From Spirochaetales bacterium (GTDB lineage Bacteria; Spirochaetota; Spirochaetia; Sphaerochaetales; Sphaerochaetaceae): a stretch of 32,225 nt of DNA. Shown piece by piece: positions 1-8,635 of the stretch (its first letter is position 1; each line of letters starts with the position of its first letter). The translations under genes were made by a program, and so were the position numbers. Location: assembly GCA_028723145.1 (NCBI GenBank), contig JAQYFM010000280.1, positions 1 to 32,225 on the forward strand, read 5' to 3'. The notes under the pieces were generated by a model. It ran no database searches. It saw only the letters and a program-made list of their open reading frames with translations, and was not told where the DNA came from.

Positions 1-848
1 TCAATAGAGTTTTCAGCTTCGAATGAGCAAATTAATTTATTATCTTGGTCCTTTGAAATAGAAATTTCACCATGTACAATATTTCTAAAAGCATTAAGTG
101 CAGATTTTTCCTGTAGCTCAAGCTTTAGAGGTACCATATCTATTGCATCATAGCTATCTTCTTTTTCTTTATCCATTTTAAACGGTTTTAAGTTATCTGG
201 AATTGTGTAAGTTTCATCAAGAAGAGTAGCACTCACAATTTTTGTAATATCGAGAGTGATAATTTCTTTAGTATGTCTAAGACGACCTGTTACAGAGATA
301 GGTTGACGAGTTTTATTTTCATCTCTAAATCCAATAAAGTAAGGTGCAAGTTCTATTTCATCACCATTATTTAATTCAATTCTGACAATCCTACCTGTTA
401 CCCAAGCATCAATTAATACTTCCAAAATAGTATTGTACTTGGAGTTTTTACCTCTATTCTTTTGAACCTCTTGATCAATTTTCTCTGCTACCATTAGCAT
501 GTTATCACTTACTTTTGGAGCATAGGAACGCATGTTCATTGCAATTTTTCTAAGTCCAGAAGCAAGGTGTGGTGATTGTATTTCACTATTATTAATTAAT
601 ATCTCAGCACTAAGGTTAAATGCTAAAGATTCATAAATAGAGAGAGCAATGTTTTCATCATCTTCTTTTTGTCGAATCTTAATTAAATTGTTTTCTTCAT
701 AAACATCGATGTGCTCAGATAGGTCTTCTACATATCTTGATATAGTAGATCTATGTACTCCAAGTCTTCTTGCAATTTCAGCTCTTCTTAATCCTTCTGG
801 ATGGGAACGAAGTAAAAGTTCTAATTGTGCAACTCTTTCACCTTTCAT
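1..848 (-). CDS. WYL-domain transcriptional regulator (C-terminus cut by window edge)
   Basis: The frame is open from an ATG at 848 through the left edge, so 282 residues are visible and no stop is seen. The N-terminus (about residues 8-45) is a helix-turn-helix of the DeoR/YafY type, with AEIARRLGVHRSTISRYVEDL as the recognition region. The middle and C-terminal part (from about residue 140, VLIDAWVTGRIVRIELNNGD, then PYFIGFRDENKTRQPISVTG) resembles the beta-rich WYL ligand-sensing domain of PafC/YafY-type regulators, although the W-Y-L triplet itself is degenerate. The start has a GGAG at 859-856, 7 nt upstream. It diverges from slyX, and its promoter is embedded in inverted repeats, so autoregulation is likely. 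The effector is unknown. The family call is fairly firm and the role is inference. Confidence 0.75.
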   Translation of the reverse strand, partial: MKGERVAQLELLLRSHPEGLRRAEIARRLGVHRSTISRYVEDLSEHIDVYEENNLIKIRQKEDDENIALSIYESLAFNLSAEILINNSEIQSPHLASGLRKIAMNMRSYAPKVSDNMLMVAEKIDQEVQKNRGKNSKYNTILEVLIDAWVTGRIVRIELNNGDEIELAPYFIGFRDENKTRQPISVTGRLRHTKEIITLDITKIVSATLLDETYTIPDNLKPFKMDKEKEDSYDAIDMVPLKLELQEKSALNAFRNIVHGEISISKDQDNKLICSFEAENSI

Positions 849-859
849 AAAAAAACTCC

Positions 860-916
860 AACAAAACAAGTATAGCATAATATTGAATTGCAACAATATG
901 CAATTGTTTTGTTGCA
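860..916. promoter_or_regulatory. Nested inverted repeats between WYL regulator and slyX (candidate operators)
   Basis: Three perfect inverted repeats are nested in under 60 bp. AATTGCA-N6-TGCAATT lies at 886-905, TGCAACAA-N12-TTGTTGCA at 889-916, and CAACAAAACA-N35-TGTTTTGTTG at 860-869/905-914. They overlap the -35 regions of both divergent promoters and the regulator's -10. The likely ligand is the adjacent WYL regulator, which is inference. Confidence 0.6.
869..896 (-). promoter_or_regulatory. Promoter of the WYL regulator
   Basis: On the minus strand, TTGTTG (896-891), a 16-bp spacer and TATACT (874-869) precede the ATG at 848 with a GGAG site between. The -35 hexamer lies inside an arm of the inverted repeats, so a bound repressor would block it. 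Confidence 0.45.
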
Positions 917-940
917 GTAAAATAAAAGTAGATATAGAAT
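912..940 (+). promoter_or_regulatory. Promoter of slyX, probably giving a leaderless mRNA
   Basis: TTGCAG (912-917), a 17-bp spacer and TAGAAT (935-940) lie 8 nt before the slyX ATG. The predicted start of transcription therefore falls on or within two bases of the start codon, and no Shine-Dalgarno sequence is present. Confidence 0.45.
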
Positions 941-948
941 TGCTCTAT

Positions 949-1152
949 ATGAATGAAGAATTAGAACAAGTTGAGATTAAAGTATCTTACTTAGAAGCAC
1001 AAGTTGCTGAATTAAATGACGTAGTAATTGAGCAGCAGAAAAATATTGATGCTCTTAATATTAAACTTTTACAGGTAACAAAGAAGTTAGAAGAATTAAT
1101 TGAAGAGGTCGGCTCTCCATCAAGACCTAATAGAAAGCCACCTCACTATTGA
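949..1152 (+). CDS. slyX: SlyX family protein
   Basis: This is a 67-residue, highly charged, almost wholly coiled-coil protein. It shows heptad-like spacing (VSYLEAQVAELNDVVIEQQ, then LNIKLLQVTKKLEELIEEV) and ends in the PPHY tail typical of SlyX. Family length is about 65-75 residues, which fits a start at 949. The same frame stays open far upstream, but that part runs antisense through the WYL gene and is not SlyX-like. The ATG at 898 would place translation inside the operator. No ribosome-binding site precedes 949. The molecular role of SlyX is not well established. Its stop codon directly abuts the stop of the convergent thioesterase gene (1152/1153), leaving no room for a terminator. 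Confidence 0.8.
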   Translation: MNEELEQVEIKVSYLEAQVAELNDVVIEQQKNIDALNIKLLQVTKKLEELIEEVGSPSRPNRKPPHY

Positions 1153-1965
1153 TTAAAACTCTTCTCTTTTCTTCCAAGTAGTAACAGCGTCAAAGACATC
1201 TTCTTTGGTGCCATCTTCTTTTATTCTTTCTATTTTAAAATATAATTCAGGTGATGTTTTACTATACTCATCTTCATTTTTAGAAAGAACTGTAACTACA
1301 AGATGATCTTTTCTATATGTTTGTCTTATCCATCTAACATCGATTATAGATGGCTTATAGCTATCCATAAACTCTTCAGGAAGAGAATCAAGAATCCAGT
1401 TAATGTATGAAAGATTATTAACATGGTGGTTTAAATCTGTATCAAGATAGTGAATAACTGGTTCATAAGTTGTAAGAACACACTTTGATGATTCAATTAC
1501 ATCAAGATTATTAGGCATTGAAGCATCAATTTGAAGTTCTTTTGGTGGAGTTTTTAAGATATCAGTAACTTCCTTTGGTCTTAAAGGGCGCCCTTTTACT
1601 GTATCAATTATTGCCCACTTGGTATTTGCAAAGAATAAAGGTTTATTTGTGTTTTTATCTTTTGCTTTTACAATTCTTGGACAATTAAGCCCCATTGGAT
1701 CTTGAGGCCAAGTCTCAACTTCAATTTCATCTTTCCAAGTTGCATAGTGATAAACTTCCATCCTTGAACGTGCTATAACCCAGGTTTTACCACTTTGTTG
1801 AAGGTCTGTTATGCCAACACCTCTTTTATCAGCATGTAAGCCTGCTATCTCTTGAACTAATGATTGGTAAAGTGAAAGTCTTGCTGAACTACAAGAGTCA
1901 GATTCACTTGTCATCACACAGTGGTCTAAATGGCCGATGTTATCATCATTAATATAAAAACTCAT
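1153..1965 (-). CDS. Acyl-ACP thioesterase (FatA/FatB-like, bacterial type)
   Basis: The 270-residue length matches bacterial acyl-ACP thioesterases, which are tandem hot-dog proteins that release free fatty acids from acyl carrier protein in the cytoplasm. The N-terminal half has the domain-1 pattern GVGITDLQQSGKTWVIARSRMEV followed by W-containing strands (WKDEIEVETWPQ). The second domain holds the catalytic-type motif DLNHHVNNLSYINWILDSLP at about 178-197, matching the plant-type N-x-H-x-N-N-x-x-Y-x-x-W signature. It overlaps rsmD by 4 nt (ATGA), so it is translationally coupled as the last gene of the dnaE operon. Its presence beside DNA-replication genes has no obvious functional reason. 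The family is confident; chain-length preference cannot be read from the sequence. Confidence 0.88.
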   Translation of the reverse strand: MSFYINDDNIGHLDHCVMTSESDSCSSARLSLYQSLVQEIAGLHADKRGVGITDLQQSGKTWVIARSRMEVYHYATWKDEIEVETWPQDPMGLNCPRIVKAKDKNTNKPLFFANTKWAIIDTVKGRPLRPKEVTDILKTPPKELQIDASMPNNLDVIESSKCVLTTYEPVIHYLDTDLNHHVNNLSYINWILDSLPEEFMDSYKPSIIDVRWIRQTYRKDHLVVTVLSKNEDEYSKTSPELYFKIERIKEDGTKEDVFDAVTTWKKREEF

Positions 1966-2501
1966 TCTGCTACCTCATAAAAACGAACCATAGAACGGCC
2001 ATATTTTCTTTCATCTTTAAAAATAAAGCCTTCTATTTCATTCGGCCATAGTTTTTTTTCTTCTTCAGGGTAGTGGATGATAAAAAGACCATGTTCTTTA
2101 AGCATTTTCCTACTTGCTATCTTTTTTGCAAGCTCAACTTTTCCTTCCATATTAAAAGGAGGGTCTGCATAAATAATGTCATATTTATAGGATGATGTTA
2201 GAACATATCTCATAACATCCATCATAAAAAGATGTTTTTCTTCTTCAACAAAAGATAAATTTTTCTCAATAGTTTCTTTTTTCCCTCTATCCATTTCAAC
2301 TAGGTGGATAGGGCTAGCTCCCCTTGATGCGGCTTCAATAGCTACACATCCACTTCCTGAAAATAAATCGAGAAAAGAAAGACCAGAAAGGTCTCCTAAG
2401 ATTGAAAACAATGATTCTCTCATTCGATCCATTGCAGGCCTAATTACTCCTGGTGGGCATACAACATTTCTTCTACAATATTTTCCGCCTGTGATACGCA
2501 T
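1962..2501 (-). CDS. rsmD: 16S rRNA (guanine(966)-N2)-methyltransferase RsmD
   Basis: This is a 179-residue SAM-dependent methyltransferase of the RsmD family, which methylates G966 of 16S rRNA in the assembling small subunit. It opens with MRITGGKYCRRNV, the usual RsmD N-terminus. It then has RPAMDRMRESLFSIL, the SAM-binding loop DLFSGSG at 45-51 and the catalytic DPPF at 113-116. I place the start at 2501 rather than the ATG five codons upstream (2516). A GAGGAAGG site sits about 5 nt before 2501, and family members begin with MRI. With this start the gene lies 1 nt after the recG stop, whose end supplies the ribosome-binding site, and it overlaps the thioesterase by 4 nt. Confidence 0.93.
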   Translation of the reverse strand: MRITGGKYCRRNVVCPPGVIRPAMDRMRESLFSILGDLSGLSFLDLFSGSGCVAIEAASRGASPIHLVEMDRGKKETIEKNLSFVEEEKHLFMMDVMRYVLTSSYKYDIIYADPPFNMEGKVELAKKIASRKMLKEHGLFIIHYPEEEKKLWPNEIEGFIFKDERKYGRSMVRFYEVAE

Positions 2502-2502
2502 A

Positions 2503-4539
2503 TTATCCTTCCTCATTGATATTGAGTCTTAACATATAGTTTTCTGTGCTAATTAAGCCTCTATCTTTTTCCATTATCTCTAAAGCTTCTTTTTTTGCAA
2601 TCTCTATTAAATCTATATCATTAACAAGGGAAGCATATTTTAGCTTTAAAAATCCAGATTGCTTAGCACCTGCAATTTCTCCTGGACCTCTAATTTCTAA
2701 ATCCTTTTCAGCGATATAAAAGCCATCTGTGCTCTCTTTCATTACTCTTAGCCTTGCCTTTGAATCTTCACTTAGAGAGGCGGAATAAACTAAGAAACAA
2801 TAACTTTGTAAATCACTTCTACCAACACGACCACGAAGCTGGTGGAGTGCAGCTAAGCCAAAACGTTCTGCATGTTCAATAACCATACAAGTTGCCATAG
2901 GAATATCAATACCAACTTCAATTACAGAGGTAGCTACAAGGTAGCTTAATTTTTTATTCCTAAAGTCTGTTAAGATTTGCATCTTTTCTTCTTCAGGGAG
3001 TTTAGAGTGAATTAATGCTGAAGGAACGCCTGGATATTCTTTTTTTAGATATTCAAACATGTTTTTAACATCTCTTAATCCACTATCACCTTCGTCTTCA
3101 ATTCTTGGATAAACAAAGTAGGCTTGGTGAGATCGTTTAAATTCCACAGCTATTGTTTGATACATCTTTTCTCTGTTTTCTTCTTTTACAAGATATGTTG
3201 TAATTGGCTTTCTGCCTTGAGGCATAGTATGAATAGATGATACTTGTAAATCAGAAAACATTGTTAGAGCAAGTGTTCTAGGAATTGGGGTTGCAGTCAT
3301 TAATAGTAGGTGAGGGATTTCACCTTTTGAGGTTAGAGCAAGGCGTTGCTCAACACCAAAGCGGTGTTGCTCATCAATTATTACGTACTTTAAGTTTTTA
3401 AATACAACATCCTTAGAAAATAGAGCATGAGTACCAATTGCTATATCAACCTCACCATTTTTTAAGGCATCTAAAAGATATTTTCTACCTTTCCCTTTTA
3501 CATCACCTGTGATAAAAGCAATCTTTACTCCAAGTGGCTCTAAAAGCTCTGCAGCTTTTTCTGCATGTTGTCTTGCAAGTAGTTCTGTTGGAGCCATAAA
3601 AGCAACTTGACCTTTTTTAGCTATCTCATGCAGACTACTAATCCATGCAATTAATGTCTTTCCTGAACCTACATCACCTTGCAATAATCTATTCATTGAA
3701 CGCTGGGTATCAAGATCTTGTCTTATTTCATTTAAGCTAGATACTTGGTCTTTTGTTAAGGAGAATGGAAGAGAAGAGATGAATTTTTTTTCAAGCTCAG
3801 AAATAGAACTCTTTTTATTATTCTTTTCGTATGTACTTTTGCGCATTAATGCAATTTCCATTAATAATAACTCAGTTAGAGCAAGTGTTCTTCTACTTGC
3901 TTTAACTTCTTCCATAGACCTTGGCATGTGCATAAGTCTTATTGCACTATCGGTGTGCATAAGAGCGTATTTACTATATAACCTTTGTGGAAGCTCATCA
4001 TCAAAGGTGATGTACTTATTTGATAGTATTGTATTTATATCTTTCCTAATTGATTTTTGAGTTAAAGAACCACCCATTGGGTAAATAGGTATAACTCTAC
4101 CTATTCCCGCTTCATCTTGAGTTCTATAAACAGAAAATGAGGATGATTGCCACTCTCCATTGTATTGATTTACATTTGCATTAATAAACCAAACAGAGCC
4201 AGTTTGAAGTGTTTTTTCAAGGAAGCTTCTTCCAAAACAAAGTAAAGATAATTTGGTACCTGAAAGATCCTTTACTATTACTTTTAGCGTTCTTTCATTT
4301 TTTCTCATACCTCCAAAGTACGTATGAGATTGTACAATTATCTTAGTATTTATTGTGTTTTCGCCTTCCTTTAAATCTTTTATTGAGGTTAACTTTGTTC
4401 TATCTTCATATGCTCTTGGAGCAAGAGCTAATAAATCTTTAAATGTATCTACATGAAGCTTTGTGTGGTAATCTGCTGCACGCACCTTACCAACGCCTTG
4501 TAAACGTTCGATAGGAGTTATTAGCTCTGATAAAAACAT
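2503..4539 (-). CDS. recG: ATP-dependent DNA helicase RecG
   Basis: This is a full-length 678-residue RecG, the superfamily-2 helicase that remodels stalled replication forks and branch-migrates Holliday junctions. It has an N-terminal wedge/OB region (about 1-150) containing LQGVGKVRAADYHTKL, then helicase motif I GDVGSGKT at 288-295 and motif II DEQH at 389-392. TATPIPRTLALT follows at 415-426, then a late QLRGRVGRSDLQSYC motif VI and the RecG C-terminal IRGPGEIAGAKQSGF segment. The ATG overlaps the stop of the upstream yggT gene by 1 nt (TAATG), and rsmD begins 1 nt after its stop, so expression is coupled within the operon. All expected motifs are intact. Confidence 0.97.
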   Translation of the reverse strand: MFLSELITPIERLQGVGKVRAADYHTKLHVDTFKDLLALAPRAYEDRTKLTSIKDLKEGENTINTKIIVQSHTYFGGMRKNERTLKVIVKDLSGTKLSLLCFGRSFLEKTLQTGSVWFINANVNQYNGEWQSSSFSVYRTQDEAGIGRVIPIYPMGGSLTQKSIRKDINTILSNKYITFDDELPQRLYSKYALMHTDSAIRLMHMPRSMEEVKASRRTLALTELLLMEIALMRKSTYEKNNKKSSISELEKKFISSLPFSLTKDQVSSLNEIRQDLDTQRSMNRLLQGDVGSGKTLIAWISSLHEIAKKGQVAFMAPTELLARQHAEKAAELLEPLGVKIAFITGDVKGKGRKYLLDALKNGEVDIAIGTHALFSKDVVFKNLKYVIIDEQHRFGVEQRLALTSKGEIPHLLLMTATPIPRTLALTMFSDLQVSSIHTMPQGRKPITTYLVKEENREKMYQTIAVEFKRSHQAYFVYPRIEDEGDSGLRDVKNMFEYLKKEYPGVPSALIHSKLPEEEKMQILTDFRNKKLSYLVATSVIEVGIDIPMATCMVIEHAERFGLAALHQLRGRVGRSDLQSYCFLVYSASLSEDSKARLRVMKESTDGFYIAEKDLEIRGPGEIAGAKQSGFLKLKYASLVNDIDLIEIAKKEALEIMEKDRGLISTENYMLRLNINEEG

Positions 4540-5129
4540 TAGAAAGGAATCCTCATTGAATAAGTAATTAATAAACTAAAAATGTAAGAAAGCATTGCAT
4601 AAATACAAATAATCACAATAAGAGTTGTAACTGAAAGGGTTGTATCTTTTACAAGACGTCTTGTAAAGAAAATCTCTCTTACTTTTTTCATCAAAGGGTC
4701 AGCAAGAGTTGCAATTCTAGACAGAGCTAATGAGCCTGTGAAGGCTGCAATAGTTCTAACTATCATGACAATTATTGCAAACATTAAAAAGATCTGTATG
4801 CCATATGACCAAGTATATTGCAAAAGTAAGCTTAATACCCAACCAAATCTAATCGTTCCATATATTGAAAAGAGTTTAAGTAAACTTTGTACTAATGATA
4901 GTACTGCAATTGCAAATATTGGTGATAAATCTAGTATTCCAACACGGAAATGCTTTGATCTAAAAAGATTTAAAAAAGGATCAACAATTAGAGCAAAGTA
5001 ATATGTTAATGAACCCTCTCTTGGAAAAGGATTAATCCAGGAAAGAAAAATTCTTATCCAAATAAAGAAAGAATAAAGAGAGATTAAACGTGCTAGAAAG
5101 TTAGCCATATCGAGCATAAAAGTATTCAT
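4539..5129 (-). CDS. YggT family integral membrane protein (tandem YggT repeat)
   Basis: This is a 196-residue polytopic inner-membrane protein with about four hydrophobic segments (roughly 10-30, 70-92, 103-130 and 160-190). The first half has the YggT signature: RIFLSWINPFP, then IVDPFLNLFR and the DLSPIFAIAVL segment. The second half repeats it weakly (RTIAAFTGSLALSRIATLADPLMKKVREIFF), so this is a two-copy member like E. coli YggT. YggT proteins are linked to osmotic tolerance and cell-division or membrane organisation in other bacteria, but no mechanism can be read here. A GAGGAG site lies just upstream. dnaE ends 15 nt before its start, and recG starts on its stop codon. Confidence 0.85.
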   Translation of the reverse strand: MNTFMLDMANFLARLISLYSFFIWIRIFLSWINPFPREGSLTYYFALIVDPFLNLFRSKHFRVGILDLSPIFAIAVLSLVQSLLKLFSIYGTIRFGWVLSLLLQYTWSYGIQIFLMFAIIVMIVRTIAAFTGSLALSRIATLADPLMKKVREIFFTRRLVKDTTLSVTTLIVIICIYAMLSYIFSLLITYSMRIPF

Positions 5130-5144
5130 ACAAATCTCCTCATT

Positions 5145-8100
5145 TTACTCAAACCATGCGGCATTAATTAAAGAATATCCTGACAGGTCCTTTTTAAGTT
5201 CTTTAGAGAAGCTAACAGCATATTCTCTACCAAACCTAATCTTTTCCTTTCTGTTTTCTCCTAGATATGCAAAAACAGGAAGAGAACCACTATGGTCTAC
5301 AAGATAGCTCTTCAAGTCATTAGCTAACATCTCAAAACTTTCGCTATTAGCTTCTTCTTCATTAATCTCAAGCACTAATGAATTAATAGCTTCTGTTTTT
5401 AATTCAGATGGCTCACAAATATCCTTAATAATAAACTGTGGGTTTGTTGGATCCTTTTTATTATCAAAATAACCTACAAAACCATAGATACCATCGAGTG
5501 CTACCTTATCTACTAATTTATCATAATCCTTTGGAAAGGCAACTGCTTCGAAAGTTCCTTGGTAATTGACTAACGTATATGATGCCATTTTTGAACCTGT
5601 TTTAGTCTTAATTACTTTGTAGTTAGCTACTTGGCAAATTAATGAAACATTTCTATTAATTGGTAGTTCTGCAGGTTTTGAAATATCGACCCAAACACAG
5701 CGCTCGATATCTTCTTTATAGTTATCAAGAGGGTGACCAGAAACATAGAAACCTAAATATTCCTTCTCGAGTTCTAACATCTCTCTTTTCGGCCACTCAT
5801 CTATTTCTTTCATTTCATAGGAGCCTAAAGATACTTCATCTCCAAATAGAGATATTTGACCATATGCTGTTGTCTCACGAGAAGATTTTTCATATGCAAT
5901 AGCATCTTCCAAATTAGCAATTAAGGTTGCTCTGTTTATGCCAAGAGAATCGAAGGTACCAGATTTAATTAAAGCTTCAATTGATCTTGAGTTGATATCA
6001 ACTTGACGTGAAAGGAAATCAGTAAAAGACTTATAAGGGCCATTTTTATCCCTTTCCTCGACGATTAATTGAGTTAACGCATCACCTACATTCTTTATTC
6101 CAGACAGTCCATAAACGATGTTACCATCTACAACATTAAAGTGCTTATCTGAATTGTTGATATCAGGTGGAAGTAGCTTAATACCCATAGTATCAGCAAG
6201 CGCTAGATACTCTTTAAACTTCTCAGGGTTATTCATTTCATTAGTGAGGTTGGCCGCTAAGAATTCACTAGGGTAGTTAGCTTTTAAGAATGCAGTTTGA
6301 TAAGCAACGATAGAATAAGCAACCGCATGTGACTTGTTAAAACCATATTGAGCAAATGGTTCTAGCATTTCGAAGATATCAGCAGCATGTTTTGGGTCTC
6401 TACCAAGCTTTTCAGCACCTGCAACGAACTTTACCTTTTCCTCAGCAAGCTTTTCAACTTTCTTTTTACCCATGATACGTCTAAGGATATCTGCTTGACC
6501 AAGAGTGTAGCCAGCAATAATCTGAGCAACTTGCATTACCTGCTCTTGGTATACGATTACACCATAGGTGTTCTTTAATATTGGCTCAAGTTCAGGGTCT
6601 GCATATTCAATTTCCTGAAGACCGTTTTTACATGCTACATATCTATCGATATATTGCATTGGACCTGGACGATAAAGTGCATTGAGAGCAACGAGATCTT
6701 CGATATTGTTTGGTTGAGCATCCTTTAAGATTTTCTGCATACCAGCAGATTCAAACTGGAAGACACACGCACTATCACCACGCTTTAACATGTCAAAGGT
6801 GTTTTTATCAAGTTCATCAATCTTATTGATATCAAAAGTTGGATCTTTTTTATGAATAAGATCTACAGTATGCTTAATCAAGGTAAGGGTTTTTAGACCT
6901 AAAAAGTCCATCTTTACAAGGCCACACTCTTCAATTTGGTCCATAGTGTACTGGGTTGCAACTGAGTGTGATTTTGGATCATAAGAAAGAGGAACGTAGT
7001 CAATTAAAGGAGTTTTACCAATTACAACACCTGCTGCGTGAAGTGAGGTATGACGGTTTCCTCCTTCCAAGATTTCAGCAACATTAAATAGCTCTTCATA
7101 TACTCCACCTCGCTCTTTAATTGCCTGTAGCTTTGGCTCGGCATCGAGTGCTTTTTTAATTGTCATCTTAGGCTCATCTGGAATGAGCTTACAAATTTGG
7201 TTACTCTCATCGTATGGAATATCGAGTGCTCTTGCACAGTCTTTTACAACAGCCTTTGCTTTGAGAGTTCCAAAAGTACAAATTTGACCTACACGATCTT
7301 TACCATAGTGTTCTGTAACATATTGAATTACTTCTCCTCGTCTTTCGAAGCAGAAGTCGATATCAAAGTCAGGCATTGATACTCTTTCTGGGTTTAAAAA
7401 ACGTTCAAAGAGTAGGTTGTACTTAATTGGATCTACATCTGTAATTGTAATTGAATATGCAACAAGCGAGCCTGCACCAGAACCACGTCCAGGACCTACT
7501 GGGATATCATGCATCTTAGCCCAGTGGATGTAGTCACGAACAATTAAGAAGTAACCTTGGAAGTCCATGGTTAGAATGATGTTTAATTCATAATCAAGTC
7601 TTTCCTTTAAAGCAGGAGTTACCTCACCATATCTTTTTTTACAACCATCATAACTTAGCCATACTAAGTATTCTTTAGTATCCTTAAAGCCTTCTGGAAT
7701 TTCATACTCAGGAAGTAGTGGGCCAGGGAATTTAATATCAATATTAACTCTATCAGCAATTTTTCTTGTATTTTCAAGAGCTTCTGGGCACCAGCTAAAT
7801 AACTCGGCCATTTCTTCTTCACTTTTGAAATAGAACTGGTCATTTGGGAATCTCATTCTCTTTTCATCTTGTACTTTAGATCCAGTGCCAATGCATAATA
7901 ATACGTCTTGAGCAATTGCATCACTTCTATTTATGTAGTGAATATCATTTGTACAAACAAGAGGAATATCTAATTCTTTACTTAGCTTATATAACATAGG
8001 ATTAGTCTTCTTTTGTTCTGGAAGACCATGGTCCTGCATTTCAAGATAAAATCTATCTCCAAAAATATCTTTAAACCAAAGAGCTTTTTCTTTAGCAAGT

Positions 8101-8597
8101 TCATATTGGTCTTTAAGTAATAACTGTAATATTTCACCAGCAAGACATGCGGATAGACAAATTAAATCCTCACTATGACTTTTTAATACTTCATCATCAA
8201 TTCTTGGTTTATAGTAGTAGCCTTCTGTGAATGCAATGGTATTTAGCTCCATTAGATGGTGGTAGCCTCTATCGTTCATTGCAAGAAGAACTAGGTGGTA
8301 ATATCTGTTTCCTTCGCTAGTTGGACGTTGGTCTCTTCTGTCTTTAGGGTTTACGTAAAACTCACATCCGATAATTGGCTTAATTCCAGCAGCTTTACAA
8401 GCTTTATAGAACCTTAGAGCACCATACATGTTTCCATGGTCTGTAATTGCAAGTGCATCCATTCCCTCTGCTTGTGCCTTTGCAATATATTTTGCAATTG
8501 GTGCAGCTCCATCTAAGAGAGAAAAGTCTGTGTGGTTATGTAGGTGTACAAATGTTGATTTCTTACTAGGTTCTTCGTTGTTAATAACTTCATCCAT
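5145..8597 (-). CDS. dnaE: DNA polymerase III alpha subunit (DnaE)
   Basis: This is the 1150-residue catalytic subunit of the replicative polymerase. The N-terminal PHP domain begins FVHLHNHTDFSLLDG (metal-binding histidines 18, 20 and 22) and continues with ALAITDHGNMYG. The palm carries GPGRGSGAGS (368-377) and the catalytic aspartates in PDFDIDF (409-415). Downstream are fingers motifs (VGQICTFGTLKAKAVVKD, YRPGPMQYIDRYVACK) and a C-terminal OB-fold region (CQVANYKVIKTKTGSKMASY). Length and motif order are those of bacterial DnaE1, not the PolC type. It is the first gene of the minus-strand operon. No Shine-Dalgarno is seen before the ATG, and a good -10 lies 8 nt upstream, suggesting a leaderless transcript. 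Confidence 0.97.
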   Translation of the reverse strand: MDEVINNEEPSKKSTFVHLHNHTDFSLLDGAAPIAKYIAKAQAEGMDALAITDHGNMYGALRFYKACKAAGIKPIIGCEFYVNPKDRRDQRPTSEGNRYYHLVLLAMNDRGYHHLMELNTIAFTEGYYYKPRIDDEVLKSHSEDLICLSACLAGEILQLLLKDQYELAKEKALWFKDIFGDRFYLEMQDHGLPEQKKTNPMLYKLSKELDIPLVCTNDIHYINRSDAIAQDVLLCIGTGSKVQDEKRMRFPNDQFYFKSEEEMAELFSWCPEALENTRKIADRVNIDIKFPGPLLPEYEIPEGFKDTKEYLVWLSYDGCKKRYGEVTPALKERLDYELNIILTMDFQGYFLIVRDYIHWAKMHDIPVGPGRGSGAGSLVAYSITITDVDPIKYNLLFERFLNPERVSMPDFDIDFCFERRGEVIQYVTEHYGKDRVGQICTFGTLKAKAVVKDCARALDIPYDESNQICKLIPDEPKMTIKKALDAEPKLQAIKERGGVYEELFNVAEILEGGNRHTSLHAAGVVIGKTPLIDYVPLSYDPKSHSVATQYTMDQIEECGLVKMDFLGLKTLTLIKHTVDLIHKKDPTFDINKIDELDKNTFDMLKRGDSACVFQFESAGMQKILKDAQPNNIEDLVALNALYRPGPMQYIDRYVACKNGLQEIEYADPELEPILKNTYGVIVYQEQVMQVAQIIAGYTLGQADILRRIMGKKKVEKLAEEKVKFVAGAEKLGRDPKHAADIFEMLEPFAQYGFNKSHAVAYSIVAYQTAFLKANYPSEFLAANLTNEMNNPEKFKEYLALADTMGIKLLPPDINNSDKHFNVVDGNIVYGLSGIKNVGDALTQLIVEERDKNGPYKSFTDFLSRQVDINSRSIEALIKSGTFDSLGINRATLIANLEDAIAYEKSSRETTAYGQISLFGDEVSLGSYEMKEIDEWPKREMLELEKEYLGFYVSGHPLDNYKEDIERCVWVDISKPAELPINRNVSLICQVANYKVIKTKTGSKMASYTLVNYQGTFEAVAFPKDYDKLVDKVALDGIYGFVGYFDNKKDPTNPQFIIKDICEPSELKTEAINSLVLEINEEEANSESFEMLANDLKSYLVDHSGSLPVFAYLGENRKEKIRFGREYAVSFSKELKKDLSGYSLINAAWFE

Positions 8598-8605
8598 ATA
8601 AAACT

Positions 8606-8635
8606 ATAATAACATATATAATTATCCCTTGTCAC
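8606..8635 (-). promoter_or_regulatory. Promoter of the dnaE operon
   Basis: On the minus strand, GTGACA (8635-8630), an 18-bp spacer and TATTAT (8611-8606) precede the dnaE ATG at 8597 by 8 nt. The predicted transcript begins at or next to the start codon. Each hexamer differs from consensus at one base. Confidence 0.45.

Noticed and set aside
709..948. Upstream in-frame extension of slyX by 80 codons
   Set aside because: It runs antisense through the WYL regulator and the operator region, has no SlyX-like sequence, and the family length fits the ATG at 949.
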